A stretch of DNA of 19,547 nucleotides from Acidobacteriota bacterium (GTDB lineage Bacteria; Acidobacteriota; Terriglobia; Acidiferrales; UBA7541). The first letter of the stretch is position 1. Every line of letters starts with the position of its first letter. Positions 1 through 8,368 of the stretch are shown here, piece by piece. Both the position numbers and the translations under genes were made by a program. Location: NCBI GenBank assembly GCA_003224075.1, contig QHYF01000030.1, positions 1 through 19,547 of the forward strand. The letters run 5' to 3'. The notes under the pieces are model-generated. The model was not told where the DNA came from. It saw only the letters and a list, made by a program, of their open reading frames with translations, and ran no database searches.

Positions 1-831
1 CTGGACGGGGCCGCAGAGGCCGCGAAGCACATGGAACAGGAGCGGCCCAACCACCCGCTGGGATATCTGTTGGAGGCGGAAGCGCTGTGGTGGCGGATCT
101 GGTGCGCGACGGCCGATTTCAAGTATGGAATGTCCGATGCCCGGCGCCGCCCGAAGCTCACGGCCGATCAGCACTACTTGGAACTGGGCGCGAGGGCTGC
201 TTCACTGGCGGAAGCAGAGATCAAGCAGCACGAATCCGCGGAAATGCAGTTTTATGCCGGGATGGCGGACGCGACGACCGCGCGGCTTTACGGACTGCGC
301 GCGGAGAATCGCAATGCCGCGCGCGCCGGGGTGCGCGCACGAGAGCATCTCCTGCGGGCCAAGGCTCTGGACGCGGATCTTGCCGATGCCGATCTAGGCC
401 TGGGCCTTTACAACTATTACGTGGACACGCTCAGCGCCATCGCCAAGATTCTGCGGTTTTTCATGGGCATCCCCGGCGGATCGAAGCAGGATGGCGTTCG
501 CTTGCTCCAGCACGCCATCGACGAGGGCGTGCTCACGCAAAACGTCGCGCGCTTCTATCTCGCTTTGAATCTCCACCGCTACGATCAGCAATATGAGAAA
601 GCGCTCGCCGTAATCGGTCCTTTGCTTCAAAAATATCCATCCAACCCGCTTTTCCAACTGGCGCGTGGCGATCTCTACGCCAAGCTTGGCCGCAAAGAAC
701 AAGCGTTGGTCAGTTATCACGCGGCAGGCGCCCTGTCGATTCAGAGTCCTGAGTGCCAGGCGCATGTTCAGGACCTCGCGCGCAAATCGATTGCCGCCCT
801 GGGTGTGCAAGAAAAGATCGCGCCTCACTGA
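1..831 (+). CDS. TPR-type repeat protein, 5' end cut by window edge
   Basis: The reading frame is open to base 1, so the gene probably begins upstream; the first ATG inside the window (base 31) has no clear ribosome binding site. The visible 276 residues are largely helical, rich in Ala, Leu, Arg and Glu. Towards the C-terminus the pattern of paired helices with small residues at fixed spacing (ARFYLALNLHRYDQQYEKAL, then a second unit around LYAKLGRKEQALVSYHAAG) matches tetratricopeptide repeats. A Gly/Tyr-rich segment in the middle (GLGLYNYYVDTL) precedes a short hydrophobic stretch around AKILRFFMGIPGG. TPR proteins act as protein-binding scaffolds; no partner can be named from the sequence. 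No enzyme motif was seen. Confidence 0.7.
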   Translation: MDGAAEAAKHMEQERPNHPLGYLLEAEALWWRIWCATADFKYGMSDARRRPKLTADQHYLELGARAASLAEAEIKQHESAEMQFYAGMADATTARLYGLRAENRNAARAGVRAREHLLRAKALDADLADADLGLGLYNYYVDTLSAIAKILRFFMGIPGGSKQDGVRLLQHAIDEGVLTQNVARFYLALNLHRYDQQYEKALAVIGPLLQKYPSNPLFQLARGDLYAKLGRKEQALVSYHAAGALSIQSPECQAHVQDLARKSIAALGVQEKIAPH

Positions 832-1057
832 TCTCCGGCCGCTGGATTCCGCATTGACCTCAACCCGGTCCGAATGGTAAGCATGTAGGGTTGCGCGGGC
901 CCCGAGATTCAGGGCAAAGCGCCGTCTGACGCAGGGGTGTAAGGGAACGGACGGCATTGTGCGCGGTCCGGCTCTGGCGTGGTCAACGCGCAGCACGGAT
1001 TTGGCATCTCACCTCCAAAATAGACTGGCACCGCGGGCTCCCCGCCGTACAGCCAGA

Positions 1058-1069
1058 GAGGCCGGCCTC
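1058..1069. promoter_or_regulatory. 12-base perfect palindrome upstream of lipoprotein gene
   Basis: GAGGCCGGCCTC is self-complementary and lies 40 bases before the lipoprotein start codon. It could be a regulator site, but several 12-base palindromes are expected by chance in a window this long, so the call is weak. The rest of the 278-base gap 832-1109 shows only a small GC-rich hairpin (1033-1045, stem GCGGG/CCCGC) and no convincing promoter or gene. Confidence 0.2.
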
Positions 1070-1109
1070 GATCCATTCGGGGTGGCCGGAAAATGATGAA
1101 GGAGTCGCA

Positions 1110-2618
1110 ATGAAGCGGTCTTGGACAGCGCTGGCTGTCGCTCTCGCGGCGGTTTTCGCCGTGACAGGTTGCAACGACTACGGCAACACGTTTCAGAACA
1201 ATACGGGCGCCACGTTACTTTTTCTTTCGCCTTCGCAAATCAGCGCCGGCAGTCCGGATTTTACGCTGACCGTGAACGGCGGCGGCTTCGTGGCAAAAAC
1301 TGTGGTCCAGTGGAATGGCAAGACCATTCCCACCACGGTCACGACCAATAGTGCTGGAAACGTGACCTCGGTAACCGCCACGGTAGCTGCCGCTCTGGTG
1401 GCCAAGCCCGGCAGTGCCACGGTGATCACTCTGAACCCCGCCACGGGCACAGGCAACAACGGCCTGTCCAACCCCATCGCTTTCATCATCAATCCGCCGC
1501 CGAATCCCACGCCAAGCATCACCAGCATTAGCCCCAACAACCTCCCTGCTTGCGGCAGCGGCTGTGGCAGTGGCTCCTTCACGCTGACAATTCAGGGCGC
1601 GCAATTCCTCAGCTCTACGGATCCCACGCAGCAATCGCAGGTTCAGTGGAATTTCGGGGGAACTCTGACAACGCTGACCCCCGCGAACGTCAGCGCCACG
1701 ACAATCAGCGTATCGGTGCCGAATTCGCTTCTAGCGAATGCAGGCACGGCTACCGTGGCGGTCTACAATCCTCCTGCTCCGTCCTCTGGCGGCGGAGGCG
1801 GATTGAGCAATAGCGAACCCTTCGGCATCTGCGCGACCTCTCAGCCATGTCCCCCGCCCTCCAGCGCCGTCGCCCAGAATGCCCTAGTGGTGGAAGAGAC
1901 GCTGGCAGTGAGCCTCGACGGGCGCTACGTCTCCTACACTGCGCTTCAAAATGAGCGCGCACAGGTCTTTCTCCGGGATACCTGCGAGGGCGCTGCGGCA
2001 GGTTGCCAGCCGCGCACGACGCTGATGTCCGTAGCGGCCGATGGCGCCCCGGCCAACGACGAAAGCCACGCGCCTTCGATGAGTTCTGATGGACGCTATG
2101 TGGCTTTCAGTTCGGCTGCGACGAATCTCGTGGACAATCCGCCGCCCGGACGACAGATCTATCTGCGCGATACCTGCGCCGGCGCTGGGGATTCCTGCAA
2201 GCCGGTGACGCGTCTCATCTCCGTCGATTCGAACGGTGCACTGGTCGGAACCGAGAGCATTCTTCCTTCCGTCAGCTCCTCGGGACGTTTCGTCGCGTTT
2301 CTGGCCATCACGCCGAACCATTCCGCGAATCAGTCCTCGGCCCAGGCAAAAACATCTCCGAGCGCCAGCAACAGTGGCTACCGTCAGGTGTTCATCCGCG
2401 ACACCTGCCTGGGGACCGCCAATTGCACGCCAAAGACAACGCGGATTTCACTTCAGCCCGGCGACGGAAAAGCAAGCGATTCAAAACCCTCGGGACCTGC
2501 CTTGAGCGGCAGCGCCAAACACGTGGCCATCGCGAGTGGCAATGCTGCGACCCTTTTCACGCGCTCCGTTGCCGTCGACGATCGCGTCTTCCTGGCCATC
2601 ACCAACGACCAACACTGA
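1110..2618 (+). CDS. Lipoprotein with IPT/TIG-like domains and a TolB/PD40-like propeller
   Basis: The start at 1110 is chosen because AAGGAG (1099-1104) sits five bases upstream and the protein then opens with a lipoprotein signal: MKR, a hydrophobic run, and lipobox VTGC with Cys at residue 21. Residues about 35-130 and 140-240 form two IPT/TIG-like immunoglobulin folds, with motifs such as SPSQISAGSPDFTLTVNGGGF and ITSISPNNLPACGSG. After a Gly/Ser-rich linker, residues about 265-490 carry propeller blades with the PD40 signature SxDGRYVxF. Three blades share a R-D-T-C-x(4-6)-C-x-P-x-T element (Cys 292, 356 and 433). It is predicted to be anchored in an outer or inner membrane and exposed outside the cytoplasm. 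Its function is unknown; structural or binding roles are typical of such proteins. Confidence 0.8.
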   Translation: MKRSWTALAVALAAVFAVTGCNDYGNTFQNNTGATLLFLSPSQISAGSPDFTLTVNGGGFVAKTVVQWNGKTIPTTVTTNSAGNVTSVTATVAAALVAKPGSATVITLNPATGTGNNGLSNPIAFIINPPPNPTPSITSISPNNLPACGSGCGSGSFTLTIQGAQFLSSTDPTQQSQVQWNFGGTLTTLTPANVSATTISVSVPNSLLANAGTATVAVYNPPAPSSGGGGGLSNSEPFGICATSQPCPPPSSAVAQNALVVEETLAVSLDGRYVSYTALQNERAQVFLRDTCEGAAAGCQPRTTLMSVAADGAPANDESHAPSMSSDGRYVAFSSAATNLVDNPPPGRQIYLRDTCAGAGDSCKPVTRLISVDSNGALVGTESILPSVSSSGRFVAFLAITPNHSANQSSAQAKTSPSASNSGYRQVFIRDTCLGTANCTPKTTRISLQPGDGKASDSKPSGPALSGSAKHVAIASGNAATLFTRSVAVDDRVFLAITNDQH

Positions 2619-2687
2619 GCGTTCTTTCCTACCCTCACGGCATCAAAAGAGTCGATTCGAGCTTGTTCATGAAAGACCGCGTGTTGT

Positions 2688-3674
2688 CTAGTAGAACCGC
2701 ACTTTGATATCCGGCCGCTTCTCCAGGTGCACTGAATCGATGAAACGCACCTGCCGGTCGTCGAGCGTCAGAATCATCGAGCTTGTGCGAATACCTTCAC
2801 CGAAAAAGCGCACACCTTTCAGCAAATTGCCGTCGGTGACTCCCGTGCACGAGAAGACCAATTTCTTTCCCGGCGCCAGGTCTTCAGTGTCATAAACACG
2901 ATTCGGATCCTTCACCCCCATTTTCGCCAGCCGCTCCGCGTGTTCCGGTTTGCTTACCACCAGCCGCGCGAGAATTTCTCCGTTTAAGCACCGCAGCGCC
3001 GCCGCCGTCAGCACGCCTTCCGGCGCGCCGCCCGTGCCCATCACTGCGTGGACTCCCGTGCCGATCACCGCCGCGGAAATGCCCGCCGAAAGGTCGCCGT
3101 CTCCGATCAGCCGGATCCGCGCGCCCGCTTTGCGAATGTCTTCAATCAGCTTCTCGTGCCGCGGGCGGTCCAGCACCACCACCACCAGGTCCTCGACGTC
3201 GCGTTCCAGCCTTTTGGCGATTGACTTCAAATTGTCCGCCACGGGAGCATCCAAATCCACCGCGCCCTTGCAGGACGGTCCCACAACGATCTTTTCCATG
3301 TACAGGTCCGGCGCGTGCAGCAAGCCGCCGCGTTCGCTTGCCGCCAGCACCGCGATGGCGTTGGGAGCGCCCGTCGCGCACAGGTTCGTGCCTTCCAGCG
3401 GATCGACGGCGATGTCCACTTGCGGAAACAATGCTTTCGGCGCGTGCGTCGCCAGCCCGACTTTTTCGCCGATGTACAGCATCGGCGCTTCGTCTCGTTC
3501 GCCCTCGCCGATGACGATCGTCCCGTCCATCTCCACCGAGTCCATGGTCTTGCGCATGGCCTCCACCGCAACTTCGTCGGCCTTGTGACGGTCACCGAAT
3601 CCCATGGTGCGCGCCGCGGCAATCGCCGCGTTTTCCACCACGCGCAAGAATTCCAGGCTGAGTTGTTCTTCCAT
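2688..3674 (-). CDS. glpX: Fructose-1,6-bisphosphatase class II (GlpX)
   Basis: The enzyme hydrolyses fructose 1,6-bisphosphate to fructose 6-phosphate and phosphate in gluconeogenesis; it is cytosolic and metal dependent. The 328-residue product is the normal family length. Residues Asp33, Glu57, Asp91, Glu94 and Glu219 match the metal and substrate ligands known in E. coli GlpX (Asp33, Glu57, Asp85, Glu88, Glu213, the last three shifted by six). Family motifs GEGERDEAPMLYIGE, VDPLEGTN and GTGGAPEGVLTAAALRCLNG are intact. A GGAGG nine bases before the ATG fixes the start. The gene converges on the lipoprotein gene and diverges from the quinoprotein dehydrogenase; it looks monocistronic. Homologues also hydrolyse sedoheptulose bisphosphate in some bacteria, which cannot be decided here. 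Confidence 0.95.
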   Translation of the reverse strand: MEEQLSLEFLRVVENAAIAAARTMGFGDRHKADEVAVEAMRKTMDSVEMDGTIVIGEGERDEAPMLYIGEKVGLATHAPKALFPQVDIAVDPLEGTNLCATGAPNAIAVLAASERGGLLHAPDLYMEKIVVGPSCKGAVDLDAPVADNLKSIAKRLERDVEDLVVVVLDRPRHEKLIEDIRKAGARIRLIGDGDLSAGISAAVIGTGVHAVMGTGGAPEGVLTAAALRCLNGEILARLVVSKPEHAERLAKMGVKDPNRVYDTEDLAPGKKLVFSCTGVTDGNLLKGVRFFGEGIRTSSMILTLDDRQVRFIDSVHLEKRPDIKVRFY

Positions 3675-3733
3675 TGGCTGCGCCCTCCGTCGTCCGCCAG
3701 GGGCTTGCCCTCCGCATGGCGGCGCGGGACGCT

Positions 3734-3763
3734 ATGCTAGAACAAACCGGGTGCGTGCGTCGA
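3734..3763 (-). promoter_or_regulatory. Possible sigma70-type promoter of glpX
   Basis: On the minus strand TCGACG (3758-3763) and TAGCAT (3734-3739) are 18 bases apart, giving a leader of about 55 bases before glpX. Each box matches the consensus at about four of six positions, so this is only a candidate. Confidence 0.3.
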
Positions 3764-3830
3764 TAAGGCAGCGTTCTTGCTCCTCGTCACGATGCATTAC
3801 ATCCGGCGAGTGCGGTACGATGCATTCCAC

Positions 3831-5936
3831 ATGAGAGTATTTCTCGGCCTTTTGACGGCGTACCTCGCCCTTTTCATTCCTCTCGCACTTTCGCAGAAGG
3901 CGGGAGAAACCGGCACGCAAGACTGGCCGGCTTACGGCGGCGGCCCCGCAAACATTCACTACTCGCCGTTAGCTCAGATCAATCGCAGCAATGTAAAGCA
4001 GCTTGAAATCGCGTGGACGTTCGACACCGGCGAGCAAGGCGGCCTTCAAACCAGCCCGATCATTGTCGGTGGAGTGCTCTATGGCATCACGCCCACGCAA
4101 AAGGTCTTCGCCTTGAACGCCGCGACCGGCAAGCTCCTCTGGAAATTCGACTCCGGCATCAAGGGCACGCAACCCGATCGTGGCCTGGCCTATTGGTCCA
4201 GCGGGAAGGACCAGCGCATCCTCGCCGGTGTCATGAATTATCTCTACGCGCTGGACGCCGCCACGGGCAAACCCGTCCCTTCGTTTGGAAACCGTGGGCG
4301 TGTTGATCTCCGGGAGGATCTCGGACGCAGCCCTGAGTCGCAGTCCCTCGTGTTGACCACTCCAGGAATCGTTTACAAGGACCTGATCATTGTTGGAGGT
4401 CGCAACCCCGAAACACTGCCCGCGCCGCCCGGTGATATTCGCGCGTACGACGTTCGCACCGGCAAACTTCGCTGGTCGTTCCACACCATTCCGCATCCCG
4501 GCGAATTTGGCTACGAAACCTGGCCCAGGGACGCCTGGAAACACAGTGGCGCGGCCAACAACTGGGCGGGGATGGCCCTCGATTCGCAGCGCGGCATTGT
4601 CTATGTGCCCACGGGCTCTGCGGCCTTCGATTTCTACGGGGCAAATCGAATCGGAGACAATCTCTTCGCCGATTGTGTGCTGGCTCTGAACGCGGAAACC
4701 GGTGAAAGAATCTGGCATTTCCAGGGGGTAAAGCACGATCTCTGGGACCGCGATTTTCCTTCGCCGCCCGCACTCCTAACCGTGAAACGCGGTGGCCAGA
4801 AAGTGGACGCTGTGGCGCAGACCACCAAGCAAGGTTTTGTCTATCTCTTCGATCGTGCCAGCGGGAAGCCGCTCTTTCCCATCGAGTATCAAAAATATCC
4901 CCCGAGCACGGTGCCCGGTGAAGTTGCCGCGTCCGATCAGCCCCTTCCGGCAAGGCCCGCACCGTACGCGCGCCAGCTTCTCACGGAAGAAATGCTGACG
5001 AACCGCACTCCCGAGGCTCATCAATGGGCGCTTGAACATTTCCGCAAGTTCCGCAGCGAAGGCCAGTTTGTTCCCTTCAGCGTCGGCCTCGACACCGTAA
5101 TCTTTCCCGGCTTCGACGGCGGCGTCGAGTGGGGCGGCCCCGCCGTGGACCCGGAAACCGGGATCCTTTACGTGAATGCCAACGAGATGGCGTGGACCGG
5201 AGCGCTTGCGGAAAACACGGGGGAAAACTCTCCGAAGGCGATCTACCTGAGCCAGTGCGGTGTGTGCCATGGCGAGAAGCTGACCGGATCGCCTCCGGCC
5301 ATTCCTTCCTTGATCGCCGTCGGCGCGCGGCTGGCTCCGGCGCGGATCGCCGCGATCATCAAGAATGGCAAGGGACGAATGCCCGGCTTTCCAAATTTGT
5401 CCGGCGACCGGTTATTCGCTCTCGTTGATTTTCTAACCAGCGGAGAGACCAAGGAGCTGTCCAGCCCGGAGCCCCCGCCAGCGGGCATGAATTACCGTTT
5501 TACCGGCTACCAGCGGTTTCTGGATCCTGATGGTTATCCTGCCATCGCTCCTCCCTGGGGCACGCTCAGCGCCATTGATCTGAACACCGGCGAATATGTT
5601 TGGAAAATCAATCTTGGCGAATACCCCGAGCTGGCCGCCAAGGGTATGAAAAACACGGGAACGGAAAACTATGGCGGGCCAATTGTCACCGCGGGGGGCC
5701 TTGTGTTTATCGGAGCAACCAGCTTTGATAAGAAATTCCGCGCCTTCGACAAATCCACTGGCGAGCTGCTTTGGGAAACTACGCTCCCCTTCGCGGGCAA
5801 CGCCACTCCTGCCACCTACGCGGTGAACGGCCGCCAGTACGTGGTCATTGCCGCCGGAGGCGGCAAGGATCCAAAATCTCCCTCGGGCGGCGTCTACGTT
5901 GCTTTCAAACTATCCAACAAAGGCCCCCAGCCGTAA
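3831..5936 (+). CDS. Exported PQQ-dependent dehydrogenase with inserted cytochrome c domain
   Basis: The 701-residue product starts with a signal peptide (MRVFLGLLTAYLALFIPLALSQ) and then a quinoprotein propeller: repeats of the form LYALDAATGKxxWxF, and the glucose-dehydrogenase-like motif HDLWDRDFPSPPAL. Near residue 476 the propeller is interrupted by a class I cytochrome c domain, with haem motif CGVCH (Cys476, Cys479, His480) and a likely axial Met517 in GRMPGFP. The propeller then resumes with ENYGGPIVTAGGLVFIGAT and ends in the usual NATPATYAVNGRQYVVIAAGGG. It probably oxidises a sugar or alcohol in the periplasm, passing electrons from PQQ to its own haem and on to the respiratory chain; the substrate is unknown. 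The start is uncertain: an in-frame ATG exists at 3792 and neither has a clear ribosome binding site, but 3831 gives the best signal peptide. No PQQ synthesis genes are in the window. Confidence 0.88.
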   Translation: MRVFLGLLTAYLALFIPLALSQKAGETGTQDWPAYGGGPANIHYSPLAQINRSNVKQLEIAWTFDTGEQGGLQTSPIIVGGVLYGITPTQKVFALNAATGKLLWKFDSGIKGTQPDRGLAYWSSGKDQRILAGVMNYLYALDAATGKPVPSFGNRGRVDLREDLGRSPESQSLVLTTPGIVYKDLIIVGGRNPETLPAPPGDIRAYDVRTGKLRWSFHTIPHPGEFGYETWPRDAWKHSGAANNWAGMALDSQRGIVYVPTGSAAFDFYGANRIGDNLFADCVLALNAETGERIWHFQGVKHDLWDRDFPSPPALLTVKRGGQKVDAVAQTTKQGFVYLFDRASGKPLFPIEYQKYPPSTVPGEVAASDQPLPARPAPYARQLLTEEMLTNRTPEAHQWALEHFRKFRSEGQFVPFSVGLDTVIFPGFDGGVEWGGPAVDPETGILYVNANEMAWTGALAENTGENSPKAIYLSQCGVCHGEKLTGSPPAIPSLIAVGARLAPARIAAIIKNGKGRMPGFPNLSGDRLFALVDFLTSGETKELSSPEPPPAGMNYRFTGYQRFLDPDGYPAIAPPWGTLSAIDLNTGEYVWKINLGEYPELAAKGMKNTGTENYGGPIVTAGGLVFIGATSFDKKFRAFDKSTGELLWETTLPFAGNATPATYAVNGRQYVVIAAGGGKDPKSPSGGVYVAFKLSNKGPQP

Positions 5937-6002
5937 AAATGTCCTTCTGACCGCCGTCAGCGATCCGGCCCATCTCGGTTCGTGCCGCGGGGCAGAAGCG
6001 TT

Positions 6003-7367
6003 TTAGTCTTTTATGATCTTCTTCGCCGCCGCGTCCCACACGGCAACATCTTTATTGAAATAGGCGAAGTTAGACAAATGGCAGCCGATCGCCGCGTTGT
6101 TGCCGAACACTTCGTTCTCTACCGTCGGCTTTCGGCTCCGGACCGCGTTGAAAAAGTTAGTTTGGTGGTCCGGGACATCGTTGTAACCCGCCGGTGTGGC
6201 GAACGTCTCCGCTTCTTCCTCCGCCTTGAAATTGAGAGGCGCGGGTAACGGATTTTCTTCGTGCCACTTCTTCAGGTATTCGTTGCGCAGTTTCGCGGGC
6301 CAGCCGTAAATCGAGTAGCTCTCCGCCTGCGGACGCGTGTCCTGCGGCTTGTACGTCAGCGTCGAATCCTTGATCACCATCGTTCCTTTTGTGCCGTAGA
6401 ACGCGATGAACTCTCCGCCCTCGTTATTCAAGTTGCAGCGAAGGACAACACGGAAGCTAGGGTAATCGTATAGAGTCTCGATGAGGTCCGGAAATTCACG
6501 GCCATCCTTCCAGCGGAAAATTCCACCGCTAGATTGAGCGCGCTGCGCAACAGTGTTTGTACTGGTAATGAAATGGATTCCGGAAATCAAGTGAACAAAG
6601 AGGTCGCCGGCCAATCCCTCGCCATAGTCTGTAAAGCAGCGCCAGCGGAAGAAGCGGACGGGGTCAAAGGGCCGTTTCGGCGCACCGTCGAGAAAGGCGT
6701 TCCAATCGACGGTTTGGTCGTTTGCGCCTGGAGGAATCGGGTAAACCCAAGCGCCGCTTGCGGTGTTGCGGTCCCAATACGCCTCAATCATGAACACGTC
6801 ACCGAGTCTTCCGGAATCGTAAATTTCCTTGGCTTTCGCGTACAGGATGGAACTGACACGCTGGCTGCCGATTTGCATGATGCGGTTTGCCTTTCGAGCC
6901 GCATCGATCATGGCGAACCCATCGTCCACGGTATGGGACATCGGTTTTTCGCAATACACGTCCTTGCCGGCGGCGCAGGCATCGGCAACCACCTTGCGGT
7001 GCTGGTGGTCGGTTACCGCCACAATGACGGCGTCGACGTCCTTGCGGTCGAGAATCGTTCGATAGTCGCGCGTGGCGGGAACGTCCTTCTTGACCGCTTC
7101 CTTACCCGCGTCGTGTCGCGCGTCGTAAAGGTCGCAAACGCCCACGCACTCGATGCCCGGCACGCGAAGCGACGCCTGAAGCAGCTCGCAACCTCGGATG
7201 CCCGTGCCAATTGAGGCGAAGCGCACCGTGTCGCTAGGCGGAACCGCGCGAGCGGAGGCGGAAAGCAAGTTGGGTTCTAGCAGTGTAACCTTCGCGGCTG
7301 CGGTCGCCGCGACAGCTCCCGTGCCGATATGGATGAATTGACGACGAGTCAGTGAATTCCTGTCCAT
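6003..7367 (-). CDS. Tat-exported Gfo/Idh/MocA family oxidoreductase
   Basis: The 454-residue protein begins with a twin-arginine signal, TRRQFI at residues 7-12 followed by a small-residue hydrophobic stretch, which indicates folded export, probably with a bound nucleotide. A Rossmann motif FASIGTGIRG lies at about residues 50-59, and the family signature CEKPMSH follows near residue 150. The C-terminal half is the alpha/beta substrate domain of the family. Members oxidise or epimerise sugars and cyclitols with NAD(P); the substrate here is unknown. The start at 7367 is chosen because GGGAGGAAG precedes it at normal spacing; a TTG at 7385 would place the ribosome binding site inside the gene. 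It converges on the quinoprotein gene with 66 bases between, where only a short hairpin without a T-run (5947-5960) is visible. Confidence 0.88.
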   Translation of the reverse strand: MDRNSLTRRQFIHIGTGAVAATAAAKVTLLEPNLLSASARAVPPSDTVRFASIGTGIRGCELLQASLRVPGIECVGVCDLYDARHDAGKEAVKKDVPATRDYRTILDRKDVDAVIVAVTDHQHRKVVADACAAGKDVYCEKPMSHTVDDGFAMIDAARKANRIMQIGSQRVSSILYAKAKEIYDSGRLGDVFMIEAYWDRNTASGAWVYPIPPGANDQTVDWNAFLDGAPKRPFDPVRFFRWRCFTDYGEGLAGDLFVHLISGIHFITSTNTVAQRAQSSGGIFRWKDGREFPDLIETLYDYPSFRVVLRCNLNNEGGEFIAFYGTKGTMVIKDSTLTYKPQDTRPQAESYSIYGWPAKLRNEYLKKWHEENPLPAPLNFKAEEEAETFATPAGYNDVPDHQTNFFNAVRSRKPTVENEVFGNNAAIGCHLSNFAYFNKDVAVWDAAAKKIIKD

Positions 7368-7497
7368 AAGATTTCTTCCTCCCAAAGTCTCAGTGCAGCG
7401 CCTTCGTAACTGCGGCGTTGCGCCAGCCTGCGTTGTTCTGGGGGGTGATTATGCCATGAAATGCGGGTGCGCGATTCTCATCGCAGAATGAGTTCGC

Positions 7498-7527
7498 TTG
7501 CCACTCCTTCGCAAACGTCCGTAGAAT
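7498..7527 (+). promoter_or_regulatory. Promoter of the LysE-type gene, implying a leaderless mRNA
   Basis: TTGCCA (7498-7503) and TAGAAT (7522-7527) are 18 bases apart. The start codon at 7534 lies six bases after the -10 box, which is where transcription would begin, and no ribosome binding site can fit between. Confidence 0.5.
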
Positions 7528-7533
7528 GAGCAG

Positions 7534-8157
7534 ATGCTGGATCCACATCGCTTCCTGCTGTTCTTCGCCGCCGCTCTGATCCTCGCCATTACGCCGGGGC
7601 CCGGCATCTTCTATGTCCTGGCGCGCAGCCTTGCCGGCGGCAAGCGTGAAGGCGTTCAATCGTCGTTCGGGACTTTTGCAGGCGGCCTGTTCCACGTTTT
7701 TGCCGCGGCGCTCGGTATTTCCGCGATTCTGGCCGCGTCCGCCGTTGCCTTTCACACCGTCAAATACGCTGGCGCGGCGTATCTCGCATGGCTTGGCATT
7801 CGCATGATTCGCAGCCGCAATGCCGATATGGCTTTTCAAAACCTGCAACCATCGCAAGGCGCGTTTCGCCAGGGAATCCTCACCGAAGCGTTGAACCCCA
7901 AGACGGCCCTGTTTTTCCTTTCCTTCATCCCGCAATTCATTACGCCGGAACGGGGTCACGTTTTCTTTCAATTCCTGCTTCTAGGCTCGATCTCCGTGAT
8001 CCTCAACACAACGGCTGACCTCGTTGTCGTTCTCCTCGCCGCTCCTCTGGAGCGCAAACTGAAGAACAGCGCTCGCTTCCGCCGCAACCAGCGCGTCGCC
8101 TCCGGCCTCGGCATGATCGGCCTCGGCGCTTACGTTGCCTTGGCCGACTCCCGCTGA
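7534..8157 (+). CDS. LysE/RhtB family amino-acid exporter
   Basis: The 207-residue protein has the length and hydrophobicity pattern of the LysE/RhtB family, with about six membrane segments. The hallmark ITPGPGIFYVLARSLAGGKREG is at residues 19-40 and a second family motif, EALNPKTALFFLSFIPQFI, is in the second half. Such proteins export amino acids or related metabolites by proton exchange across the inner membrane; the substrate cannot be read from sequence. The ATG at 7534 has no upstream ribosome binding site, but a promoter six bases away suggests translation from a leaderless message. The gene diverges from the Tat oxidoreductase. Hairpins about 90 bases beyond its stop could end transcription. 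Confidence 0.9.
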   Translation: MLDPHRFLLFFAAALILAITPGPGIFYVLARSLAGGKREGVQSSFGTFAGGLFHVFAAALGISAILAASAVAFHTVKYAGAAYLAWLGIRMIRSRNADMAFQNLQPSQGAFRQGILTEALNPKTALFFLSFIPQFITPERGHVFFQFLLLGSISVILNTTADLVVVLLAAPLERKLKNSARFRRNQRVASGLGMIGLGAYVALADSR

Positions 8158-8190
8158 TCCGGCCATTCGCTTCGCACCATGTTTTTCTTC

Positions 8191-8219
8191 TTGACTTTCC
8201 GTAACCGTCCAGGTACTAT
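8191..8219 (+). promoter_or_regulatory. Strong sigma70-type promoter in a gap with no gene
   Basis: TTGACT (8191-8196) and TACTAT (8214-8219) are 17 bases apart, one of the best promoter matches in the window. It points into a 200-base stretch without a credible coding region, so it may drive a small RNA starting near 8226. Confidence 0.5.
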
Positions 8220-8247
8220 CTTCTGTGGGCAATCCCCTGTTTGGAGT

Positions 8248-8277
8248 GCGGCAGCCCTGCTGCCGCTTTTCTCTTTT
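8248..8277 (+). terminator. Rho-independent terminator-like hairpin
   Basis: The stem GCGGCAG/CTGCCGC (8248-8254 with 8260-8266, loop CCCTG) is followed directly by TTTTCTCTTTT. It lies 90 bases past the LysE-type stop codon, so it may end that transcript, or a short RNA from the promoter at 8191. Confidence 0.45.
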
Positions 8278-8329
8278 CTGCGACCCCGTTACGTTGCAAG
8301 CAACCGAAACCGCGTCTTTTGGAATCAAC

Positions 8330-8368
8330 GACTTATGAAATGCAAATTTTGTAAGTCCTTTGTTTTTA
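8330..8368 (+). terminator. 12-bp hairpin with GCAA tetraloop and T-rich tail
   Basis: GACTTATGAAAT (8330-8341) pairs with ATTTTGTAAGTC (8346-8357) over 12 positions, including two G-U pairs, closed by a GCAA (GNRA-type) loop. TTTGTTTTT follows. The stem is AT-rich, which is unusual for a terminator in such a GC-rich sequence; it may be a conserved RNA element. Confidence 0.35.

Larger units (their letters stand above)
8226..8368 (+). ncRNA. Candidate structured small RNA
   Basis: Downstream of the promoter at 8191-8219 come three hairpins: 8248-8266, 8293-8304 and 8330-8357. The third is followed by the T-rich run TTTGTTTTT (8360-8368), which could be the 3' end; the first is followed by TTTTCTCTTTT and could give a shorter RNA of about 50 bases. 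No match to tRNA, 6S RNA, SRP RNA, RNase P or tmRNA was recognised. An alternative is a dispersed REP-like repeat or just the untranslated tail of the LysE-type gene. Confidence 0.3.

Noticed and set aside
7390..7971. 193-codon minus-strand frame opposite the LysE-type gene
   Set aside because: No domain or ribosome binding site; the plus strand encodes a clear membrane transporter.
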